A stretch of DNA of 49,323 nt from contig JAGVFR010000019.1 in NCBI GenBank assembly GCA_020057555.1, forward strand, positions 1 to 49,323. The letters are read 5' to 3'. The stretch's first letter is position 1. Each line of letters starts with the position of its first letter. Below the pieces are notes generated by a model. That model had not been told where the DNA came from. It searched no databases and saw only the letters and a program-made list of their open reading frames with translations. The translations under genes were made by a program, and so were the position numbers. Positions 1 through 8,000 of the stretch are shown piece by piece. Source of the DNA: a bacterium (GTDB lineage Bacteria > Patescibacteriota > Patescibacteriia > UBA9934 > GWF2-40-263).

Positions 1-229
1 ACGAGGGATTCTCCTTCGCTTTGGACTGCTGGCGCACTCACTTCGTTTGGCGCCATTGTCCAACCGTCGTGACACCAAGACGGTTTCACGACGGCCGCTT
101 TCCATTGTGCCGATCTTTACTACGGTGCCTGTTCCTCTGAATTGGCACCGCTTTTTACACCAAGGTATTTTTTCAAGTATCTTGATGTGAGGAGATGTTC
201 ATTCAAACCCGCTTAGAAAGGTAAGAAAA
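1..229. other. Structured non-coding region upstream of the AAA+/VWA pair
   Basis: No convincing coding sequence is seen. The stretch holds successive inverted repeats: GGAC..GGCGC (from 24) with GCGCC..GTCC (to 62), a 9-bp stem CCGTCGTGA/TCACGACGG (64-72 with 86-94), and a terminator-like hairpin (123-156). It could be the 3' end of an upstream transcript or a small structured RNA. I recognise no known RNA family. Confidence 0.4.
123..156 (+). terminator. Rho-independent terminator or attenuator
   Basis: Stem CGGTGCC (123-129) pairs with GGCACCG (144-150), followed by CTTTTT. It lies about 75 bp before the AAA+ gene, so it ends an upstream transcript or acts as a leader attenuator. Confidence 0.5.
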
Positions 230-1363
230 ATGACAACGATCGGAACAGAATATGAAGTCGTTTTCGTGGATCAAAACGGAACAATCACACCGACGCTCGC
301 AAGCTGTAAGCGCGCTGAAAAAGTCGAAGTCAGAAATTTCGATGCGTTTGCGGATCGTATCTGCGCGAACGCACGTTTCGCGGCAAGTCCGATTGAAGTG
401 AAGGGACCCGCTCGATGTCCTTCTCATGTCGTTGTTCATCTTGAACGTCAGATCATTGCGATCGACGGCAAGGGTCTTGGCGCGGATTTCTGGATTCGTC
501 CTGAAACGCTTGCACTCATCGAAGCTGACATTCACTTTGGTCGAAGTATTCGACTTGTCGGTCCAAAAGGCTCTGGTAAAACAACGTTCGCACAGATTCT
601 TGCGAAAGTACTCGGCGATGTGCCGTTCATCAAGGTTGATGGCACAGGCATTTTCAAACCAAAGGATCTGTTCGGCGCTGAATCTGCGGAAAACGGCTCG
701 ACAAAGTGGGTTTCTAGTGACCTCATGTTGTTAATTGAAAAGCATCGTTCAAGCAAACAGTGGCCAAAGGCGATTGTGTGCTTGGATGAGTTCTCGCGAA
801 TGGGTCACAGCATGGGTCCTTTCCATCCATTGTTCGATCACACTGGCCAGTACTCGTTCACAACAACTGATGGAACAATCGTGATTGACGGTCTGAAAGG
901 ATTCATTTTCATTTTGACTGACAATCCGGTTGGACCAGGGTACATTGGAAATCAGTCGCTTGATTCTGCAATGAGCGATCGGGTTGAAGAATACGAGTTC
1001 ACATATCCGCCTTCGGAGTGGGAAGTCCCGTGGCTTGTTGGTAAAACAAAGATCAGAGAGACTGAAGCAATCCACATTGTGCAGGTTGCAAATGAAATTC
1101 GCACACTTGCTACTGCGCAGGCATGGGATCAGGGTGGGCCTTCTCCGCGGCGCACGCTCCGTGCCGCGGAAGACGTTTCGATCGGCAAACCAATGGTACT
1201 TGCGATCGGTGCGCGTATTGTTGATCGTTATCCCGGTGGGGACGCGGAGTCACCTAGACTCGTGATTCAACAGCGATTGAAGAGCGCGAATCTGCTCAAC
1301 GATCATGACAATGGCATCCAAGCTGTTGTAAATGTCGCTGATATTGGGGCGCCACAGACATGA
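230..1363 (+). CDS. CobS/MoxR-type AAA+ ATPase
   Basis: A 377-residue AAA+ ATPase. Walker A GPKGSGKT is at residues 111-118 and Walker B AIVCLDEF at 181-188, followed by a sensor-1-like segment FIFILTDNP; the first 100 residues are not recognised. The arrangement resembles the AAA_5/CobS-MoxR group, whose members act as chaperones together with VWA-domain partners. The next gene encodes such a partner and overlaps by ATGA (1360-1363), so the pair is probably translationally coupled and works as one complex. The start follows AAAGGTAAGAAAA, a weak ribosome site. Codon use (CTC, GAC, TTC, GTC) is more GC-rich than in the housekeeping genes further along, suggesting a different origin or expression class. 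The ATPase call is secure; the substrate is unknown. Confidence 0.85.
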   Translation: MTTIGTEYEVVFVDQNGTITPTLASCKRAEKVEVRNFDAFADRICANARFAASPIEVKGPARCPSHVVVHLERQIIAIDGKGLGADFWIRPETLALIEADIHFGRSIRLVGPKGSGKTTFAQILAKVLGDVPFIKVDGTGIFKPKDLFGAESAENGSTKWVSSDLMLLIEKHRSSKQWPKAIVCLDEFSRMGHSMGPFHPLFDHTGQYSFTTTDGTIVIDGLKGFIFILTDNPVGPGYIGNQSLDSAMSDRVEEYEFTYPPSEWEVPWLVGKTKIRETEAIHIVQVANEIRTLATAQAWDQGGPSPRRTLRAAEDVSIGKPMVLAIGARIVDRYPGGDAESPRLVIQQRLKSANLLNDHDNGIQAVVNVADIGAPQT

Positions 1364-3300
1364 GACAAACCATTTGGGTGACGTTTGGTGTCACAGTCGG
1401 CAATCATTCCTCAATTCGTGTTCACACAGAAGATCCAAAAACAGCAGGAACGTATGCTGTGCAAGTCGAATATCGAGAAGGTGAAAGCTGGGCTGACATT
1501 TCAGGTCGTGCAATTACAATGGCCAAGGTCAGGCGCGAGTCTGAACCATCGGTCAGTGCACCTTCCTCAAGTTCAACACGTTCCGTTCAGCTAAGGCTTG
1601 TTCCACAACAGTCAGCACCGCCTCCGGAACCAGTGTTTGAGCCCTCTGACATTGAACCGTTTGTTGATGAAATGCTTTCTCGAATACTCGCAATCGCAGA
1701 AGGTGGCGTGCGTCTTGAGCTGGTAGGAAGTGGAACAGCCTCAACAGACTGCTGTTCTGTAATCAACTTCAATCCAGAACCATTCTTGTCAGGTCATATT
1801 GAAGCCGGTTTTGGACGCGGTCTGCATGAGGCCGGACATATCCGATACGACAGAAACGGAACAAGAAAAGACAATCAGCGCAAGACGAACGACCCACCAA
1901 TCGGAACTGTGCTTCTTACTCGAGCTCAAGATGAAGGCGGCGACATGCTTGCGAATATTCTCAACTTGATAATGGATCGTCGAGCTGACGACAAACAGGC
2001 AAAAGAATTTCCAGGTAATGAAAATCCGATTTACGGACGACTCGGGCACTTACTTCCAGGGGAACGAAAGGACACAAAAACTGGAGAAGTGATTAAGAGC
2101 CTGAACGGAACTTCGCTTGAGTGCGAAACTTCTGTGTTTATTGACTTTGTTTACGCGATCAAGAAACGAACCAGACCAAGACACGCAATTGTGTGTAGAT
2201 GCGTTAACATTGCTCTTCGGGCAATCAGACGTGTGAACGCGCACAAGTGTCGTTATGAACGTCTGCTAACGGCTTCCAAACGTATCCTTCAAATCTTGCG
2301 TGATAATGCGACAGAGGAAGACAAGAAACGCGAACAGGAGACTTCCGAGAGCGAGCAGAGGTTTACACAGTTCATGCAAGCTCTTCAGAAAGCGATTTCA
2401 GGAAGCAGACCTGATTCCAAACTTGTCAAACTGTTTCGGCAGATGATTGCAAACAAGTTGGCAGTTCGTCGAAGAAAGAGTCTTGCTATTCTGCCAAGCC
2501 AATTGGTGCAAGTGTCGAAAAAGGCTGGTTCAGGAACCGGAAAATTCGCCAATGCTGGAGCTGGTGCTGGCAAAGTTCTTCCGGTGGTGAAGGTTCCTCC
2601 GAATCCAGTTGCATATCGTCCTATACTCTCAAGAGTTAGACCTCAAGTCCGCGGTTTAAGTGATATCATTCAGCGTTTGAGTATTCCAGAAGTGCGTCAG
2701 CTCACTGGCTTGACTCGTGGTGAATTCGATGTCGAAGCTCTGTCGGTTCTCGCAACTGGCAGAAGCGACTGTATGCAGATCGAACTGCGTGAACAGCGTC
2801 TTGATGTCGGGATCGCGTTCTTGTTTGATCGAAGTTCATCAATGTCGGTCTTGAGTGCGGCAACAGGACTCTCTGTTGCACTCAATGAGGCAATTCTTCC
2901 ACATCGTCGCTCTGTTGAATCAGCTTTCTTTGCCTTTCACGATCAAGTGTTTGACTGCGGATTCGCGCAACCGAACAACGGTATCGCTGGTGTTGAATGT
3001 GCTGGTGGAACACAGGAAGAACTTGGAATTCGTGTGGCAGGAAACTGGCTACGTGGAATTCGACGACCACGCAAACTTCTTATTACGATTTGTGATGGCG
3101 CGCCTGCGAGTGTCGCGGCAGTGAAAAAAGAAACCGACGCGCTTCTTGCGCACGGAATTCTTCCAATGCGAATTCTGGTAGGCGTAGACATTGCGCCTCG
3201 AACGTATCCCATTGAACTTTTCTTTGACTCATGGGCCGAGCTCAACAGAGAATTGGTCAAAGTCTTCACAGCGGTCGTTCTGGCCGCTCGTACTGCGTGA
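1360..3300 (+). CDS. HEXXH metallopeptidase-like and von Willebrand factor A domain protein
   Basis: A 646-residue soluble protein with two recognisable signatures. HEAGH at residues 156-160 is a zinc-peptidase-type HEXXH motif, and DRSSS at 490-494, in FLFDRSSSMS, is a VWA MIDAS motif (DxSxS) near the C-terminus. An N-terminal putative metallopeptidase joined to a C-terminal VWA-like domain and paired with a MoxR/CobS ATPase matches the DUF2201-type arrangement known beside MoxR genes. CobT is a looser parallel. The gene overlaps the ATPase gene by 4 nt, and its stop codon lies inside a terminator hairpin, so the operon ends here. Residues about 340-430 are rich in basic and small residues and may link the two domains. 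Whether the HEXXH site is catalytic cannot be judged, because no third zinc ligand was identified. Confidence 0.8.
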   Translation: MRQTIWVTFGVTVGNHSSIRVHTEDPKTAGTYAVQVEYREGESWADISGRAITMAKVRRESEPSVSAPSSSSTRSVQLRLVPQQSAPPPEPVFEPSDIEPFVDEMLSRILAIAEGGVRLELVGSGTASTDCCSVINFNPEPFLSGHIEAGFGRGLHEAGHIRYDRNGTRKDNQRKTNDPPIGTVLLTRAQDEGGDMLANILNLIMDRRADDKQAKEFPGNENPIYGRLGHLLPGERKDTKTGEVIKSLNGTSLECETSVFIDFVYAIKKRTRPRHAIVCRCVNIALRAIRRVNAHKCRYERLLTASKRILQILRDNATEEDKKREQETSESEQRFTQFMQALQKAISGSRPDSKLVKLFRQMIANKLAVRRRKSLAILPSQLVQVSKKAGSGTGKFANAGAGAGKVLPVVKVPPNPVAYRPILSRVRPQVRGLSDIIQRLSIPEVRQLTGLTRGEFDVEALSVLATGRSDCMQIELREQRLDVGIAFLFDRSSSMSVLSAATGLSVALNEAILPHRRSVESAFFAFHDQVFDCGFAQPNNGIAGVECAGGTQEELGIRVAGNWLRGIRRPRKLLITICDGAPASVAAVKKETDALLAHGILPMRILVGVDIAPRTYPIELFFDSWAELNRELVKVFTAVVLAARTA

Positions 3301-3324
3301 GGTAATCTACCTCGCGCTTTTTTT
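3295..3324 (+). terminator. Rho-independent terminator of the AAA+/VWA operon
   Basis: GCGTGAGGTA (3295-3304) pairs with TACCTCGCGC (3308-3317) with one G-T pair and a 3-nt loop, then seven T. The hairpin overlaps the VWA stop codon. Confidence 0.85.
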
Positions 3325-3410
3325 ATTCCAAATCATTGATAAAATATGCTCAAAATGTTAGTCTCGTACGTTAGTTCTGCACCTTACAACTAAACTGGGA
3401 GAAACTTCTC

Positions 3411-3683
3411 ATGGCAGACGATCAAGGCACTGACAGTGTAATGATCGGCGAACAGCTTGCAGACATCTTCGCGATCATTATTGCCGAGTTTCCATACATG
3501 TCTTTTGATGGAGCTGAAGCCATCATCGATAATGACTTCGGTTTTTCAGAAGACATCAAAAATGCGTGGTTGGATAATCGGTCAGAACAATGCCATACTC
3601 ATTCGATTGTTTCTGGGTGCGTTTCGAATGAAGGCGAGGAGTTCGAACTGACGATTGACGGGGATTTCACAGTGCCAGAATAG
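3411..3683 (+). CDS. Small acidic orphan protein
   Basis: A 90-residue acidic protein (starts MADDQGTDSV) with no signal peptide, membrane segment or motif I recognise. It begins after GGGAGAAACTTCTC, which supplies a ribosome site and also forms a small GAGAA/TTCTC hairpin just before the ATG. It is monocistronic: a terminator precedes it at 3295-3324 and a strong one follows at 3804-3842. It resembles the other small, relatively G/C-codon-rich orphan genes of this window in organisation but not in sequence. Function unknown. Confidence 0.65.
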   Translation: MADDQGTDSVMIGEQLADIFAIIIAEFPYMSFDGAEAIIDNDFGFSEDIKNAWLDNRSEQCHTHSIVSGCVSNEGEEFELTIDGDFTVPE

Positions 3684-3803
3684 GCATTGGTTATCAATCG
3701 TGATAACATTTGCTTTCCGTTTGTCACTTCAAAAAGACTGTTCTACTTATGTCGGAGTGATTTGCCAACTGATGCTTCCTGGCGTTGGCTTGTTCAAATC
3801 GAT

Positions 3804-3842
3804 GGCTCACAAGATCGACTCTGATCTCGTGAGTCTTTTTTA
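3804..3842 (+). terminator. Rho-independent terminator
   Basis: GGCTCACAAGATC (3804-3816) pairs with GATCTCGTGAGTC (3823-3835), with one mismatch and one G-T pair, followed by TTTTTT. The 120 bp between the 3411-3683 gene and this hairpin hold nothing else recognisable. The end touches the stop of the convergent cupredoxin gene. Confidence 0.8.
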
Positions 3843-4334
3843 TTTCACTATTAAAGTTCCTTCCATTCCATTTGCTTTGTGCGATCCGACATCGCAATAA
3901 AAAGCGTACGTTCCAGGAGTTGTTGGCGCGGAAAATGTAAGAGCTTCACCTTCTTTGATAGCAAATTTAAGATCGAGCTCATCAATTACAAATGTATGAA
4001 ATCCAGAATTTTTTGTGAATGTGATTTTGATTTTTTGTCCAGGAGCGGCAGAGATCGTCTTTGGTGTTAATGCAAAATTTGAAGCCTCCATGTCAACATT
4101 AACTCCTGCAGGTCCGCCAAGCACGACATCAACAATCCCTTCATCTTCACCTTTGACCGGCTCTGTTTCAAAAGTAGCTTCAACTCCATTTTCTGTAATG
4201 ACTGTTTGAGTGTTTGAATTTGTTTCTACAGTTGGCTCGTTTTCTTTTGTTGTCTGAACGTCTTTTGTTTGTGTTGACGTGCATCCAGCACCGATTAAAA
4301 CGAGTGTTGCGAAAAGAAACAAAGATTTATTCAT
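3840..4334 (-). CDS. Cupredoxin (blue-copper) lipoprotein
   Basis: A 164-residue exported lipoprotein. The N-terminal signal ends in lipobox LIGAGC (Cys at about 18), followed by a Thr/Asn/Glu-rich linker to about residue 65 and a single cupredoxin domain. Type-1 copper ligands are visible: His in GFHTFVID, then Cys-x4-His-x4-Met in YCDVGSHKANGM. That spacing is the one found in rusticyanin and sulfocyanin rather than plastocyanin (Cys-x2-His-x4-Met). The protein would sit on the outer face of the membrane and carry electrons or bind copper. The gene is divergent from the ECF sigma gene, sharing a short upstream region of at most about 180 bp, so co-regulation is possible but not shown. It converges on the 3804-3842 terminator. 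Confidence 0.88.
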   Translation of the reverse strand: MNKSLFLFATLVLIGAGCTSTQTKDVQTTKENEPTVETNSNTQTVITENGVEATFETEPVKGEDEGIVDVVLGGPAGVNVDMEASNFALTPKTISAAPGQKIKITFTKNSGFHTFVIDELDLKFAIKEGEALTFSAPTTPGTYAFYCDVGSHKANGMEGTLIVK

Positions 4335-4340
4335 AGTTGT

Positions 4341-5072
4341 TTGGTGTTTAAGAATAAGTCCAAACTAGCACGATTATTTTCTCTCGGCAAGATCCGTATG
4401 ACAGAACACTCGTTTTACTGTAATCTACCATCTAGTGTGACTATTTGTAATCTTTTTCCATCTTTTTCGTTAAGAATCTGTAGGATAGCTGTTGATCTAC
4501 TCGGCGGTGGAATTCGTATTGAAGAGAAAGAACTATCAGAAGAGGAATTGTGCAATCGCATGAAAAACGGCGATGATCACGCGTTTGAGATTTTGTATGA
4601 GCGTTATTTTGAAAAGATTTATGCGTTTATAGTTCGTCGTGTTGGAGCTCGAGAAATCGCTGAGGATCTTGTTTCAAACATTTTTTTGAAAGCTTTTGCG
4701 TCTCGTGCACGTTTTGTTTGGCGTGCGTCATTCAAATCTTGGTTATATCAAATCGCGAGCAACACTTTGATTGACCATTATCGCTCGCATAAACCAGTTG
4801 TTTCGTTTGATCCTGAAATTCACACAGAACCATCTGTACAACCATCAACAAATCAAGAAATCGATACTGCTAGTTTAAGAGAGATTTTGAATTCAGTTCT
4901 GTCAAAACTTGATTTACGAACTCAAACTGTTATTCAACTCAAGTTTTTTGGTGAATATGATCATCAAGAAATTGCCAATATGATGAACATCTCTGCCAAC
5001 CATGTCGGTGTTCTGCTCTATCGAGGTTTGAAAAAATGTCACGAATTTTTACAAAAAACCCAAAAATTATGA
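4341..5072 (+). CDS. RNA polymerase sigma factor, ECF type (start uncertain)
   Basis: The frame encodes sigma-70 region 2 (EELCNRMKNGDDHAFEILYERYFEKIY...AEDLVSNIFLKAF) and region 4 (LSKLDLRTQTVIQLKFFGEYDHQEIANMMNISANHVGVLLYRGLKK), the usual two-domain ECF layout of about 180-190 residues. The frame from 4341 gives 243 residues, and the first 55 look unlike any sigma factor and overlap the likely promoter space shared with the divergent cupredoxin. Family similarity begins near 4510-4530. Later starts are ATG 4398, GTG 4437, a rare ATT at 4518 behind GGTGG, or ATG 4560, which would cut into region 2. The stop overlaps the next start by ATGA (5069-5072), coupling it to the alpha-2-macroglobulin gene. 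Confidence 0.85.
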   Translation: MVFKNKSKLARLFSLGKIRMTEHSFYCNLPSSVTICNLFPSFSLRICRIAVDLLGGGIRIEEKELSEEELCNRMKNGDDHAFEILYERYFEKIYAFIVRRVGAREIAEDLVSNIFLKAFASRARFVWRASFKSWLYQIASNTLIDHYRSHKPVVSFDPEIHTEPSVQPSTNQEIDTASLREILNSVLSKLDLRTQTVIQLKFFGEYDHQEIANMMNISANHVGVLLYRGLKKCHEFLQKTQKL

Positions 5073-8000
5073 ACAATATCGACCCCCGTAATGAAAACGA
5101 GCGTGATCCGTTTAAGAAAGTGAACGAGCTGTTTGCTCGAATCACTCATTCTTTAGACATTCATGCCCGTCAAGGTTTCAAGGAAGCGCTTAGACAGCGA
5201 ATTCTCGAAGCTAGACACAAAACATCTATGCGTTTTTTATTCTCGTGGTTTCATGGGCTTTCTCCAAAGCTTGCTGAAGGAGGTTTCGCGGCGCTTATTG
5301 TCGTGATAGTTGCAATGCTCGTGTTCGGTCCGTTTTTGCGTTCTGTTCCTGTTGTGTACGCACAGGATAATTTTTCGCTGACGGCTGAACTAGAGGATTC
5401 ACTTGGTGTTGCTCCATCAACAAATTTTATTCTTGAAAGCAAGGACGAAATTCAGATGGATTTTTTGAAAAAATATCTTTCAGCTGACATTGATCTTGAA
5501 TTCGAATTAAATAAAATAGATGAGCGTCATGTTCGTATAACATTTTCAAAACCTCTCGATCAAGGCCAGATGGTTAGATTTATATTGTCATCTCAAACTC
5601 CAGAAGCAGATGGAACTGTTCGTGAACGTCCGTATGAATGGGCGTTTCAAGTGAAAAAAGCGTTTCAAGTTTTGAACACCATTCCTGGAAATCAAACTTC
5701 TCGAGTTCCGCTTGATAGCGGAATTGAAGTTGTTTTCAGTCACGAAAACGTCACGACAAGCGATTTTGAAAAAGCATTTTCAATTACACCAGCAGTGAAA
5801 GGTCATGTTGAAAAAAATCGTCGAAGTATTGTGTTTGTTCCAGACTCGCTCACACCAAGTACTGTTTATGAAGTTCGAATTGCGTCTTCACTCACACCGG
5901 ATTCATCTTCTGAAACTTTGGCAAAAGATTATACTTTCAAGTTTGAAACCGACAGTCAATTGGAGCGAGGTTCATACATAAATTTTATTGATCACGATGT
6001 CACTGTGATGCCTCAAGAAAAAGTAGAACTTAAAATGGGAACAGAGGACTATTCTTACGCCGCATCTCAAGGGCTTGAAAACGTTTCTTTGCAAGTTTAT
6101 CAGTTTCCAACGTACGAAACATTCAGAAAGAGTTTTCTTGAATCTATTGTTGGCAGATGGCGTTACAACAGATCATTTTCAGAATACGTCAATCTTTCAG
6201 ATTTGAAATCCATTGGAATTTTTTCTCCAGAAGTTGTTGGTTCTGATTATGGACCGGTCTATCGTCTGCCAATTGGTTTGGATGAAGGTTATTATGGAGT
6301 TGTTGCAACTTACAAAGGCAAGGAAGCTTGGCTTTTCATTCAATCAGTTTCAATAAGCGCGACAGTTGTTGAATCAGCAGGAGATTATTCTCTTGTTTGG
6401 GCGCATGACACAAATACAAAACAATCACTTACTGGCGCGCAAGTTGATGGAATTCAACTTGTTTCAGAAGACGATAAAACTTTTGAAACTTCTGAATCTG
6501 TTGTGACAGACACGTATGGTGTTGCACGAATTTCATTTGCACCAGAGGCAAAGTTTGCAGAAGTTGTTTCTGGAAACCGTTCACTTATTCTTTTGCTTGA
6601 GTCTAACAATTACGGTTGGGGAGGGGATTGGTGGTGGAATGGACCAAACAGTGTGTCAGTCGACGATGATTATTGGGGTTATCTTTATACTGATCGAACG
6701 GTTTATAAAGCTGGTGACACAGTTCATGTTTGGGGTTTTGCCAAGCCGCGTAATGGTCAATCGCTTCCAGCAACAGCGAAAGTAAAACTCACTTCATGGG
6801 TTGATGGTTACTCGTCTGGATATGGTTATGGTGATTCTGTTGAATATGTTTCGATGAATGTTTCAATATCCAAAGAAGGAACGTTTATTGGTGAGCTTAC
6901 CTTACCAGATGTAACTGCGGCATCCTTCACTCTTTCAGTCGAGTATGGAGATGTTTCTGTTTTGTCGCGTTCAATTCAAGTTCAGGAATATCGAAAACCA
7001 GTTTATTCACTTGATCTTAAGTTTGATAAAAAAGCAGTTATTGTCGGCGAATCAATTGGATTTGCAGTTAAATCAAATTACTTTGACGGCACACCTGTTG
7101 TCGGAAAAACTGTAAATGTTGGTGGTTGGAATATCAAAACTCCTGTTGTTCTTTCTTCTGAAGGGATAGCCTCAGGAACATTTCAAATTACGCATATCGA
7201 TTCATCATTCAATCAAGCGTCATTATCTGAACCAGGTCTAGAGCCAGTAGAGGCGTATAGCAATTTTTACATTTATCCGTCTTCGTTTTTTGTCTTAGGT
7301 GATGGAAAAATAAAAGATGGCGTTGCAACAGTGAATGTTGACACTCGTCTTGTGCAAATCACAGATTCAGATGATCGAACAGAAGATTACAAAAACGTCA
7401 GTCCAAATACTACCGTCAACGTGAACGCGACTGAAATTTATTACGAAAAAATTAAAATTGAAAACACTTACGATTTTATTCGAAAGATTGTACGTGAGAA
7501 TTTTCGTTATGATCGACACGAGAATAATGTTTATTCCGGAACAGTCGTGACAGACGCTCAAGGAAAAGCTTCTGTGCAATTTGGTGCAAATCGTCCTAAT
7601 ACATATTATGAAGTACATCTTTCAGCAACTGACTCTCAAGGTCGTACAGATGTTGCAACAGTCTATGTATCAAACAATGGATATTCAGACGGAGTAGATT
7701 ACGTTGATCCATATCTTTCATTTTTTGACACACAAACAGACATTGAAAATGCACAGAAATCATCTTATAAAATTGGAGAAGAAGTGAAATTAGAAGTCCA
7801 TCAGTTTGGAAAGAAGTTTGAAATGATTAAAGATGGAAAATTTTTATTCATTGAAGCTCAACAAGGAATTAAGCAATATGCGTTTTCCTCTGTGCCGGAA
7901 TACGCGTTTACTTTTGGTGAACAACATATTCCAAACGTGTTTGTTTACGGAGTCTTGTTTACTGGCGACGGATATGTGACTGTTAATTCACGATACGGAT

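Noticed and set aside
3655-3900. An 81-codon plus-strand frame
   Set aside because: It overlaps the end of the 3411 gene, a strong terminator and the cupredoxin gene on the other strand, and has no ribosome site.
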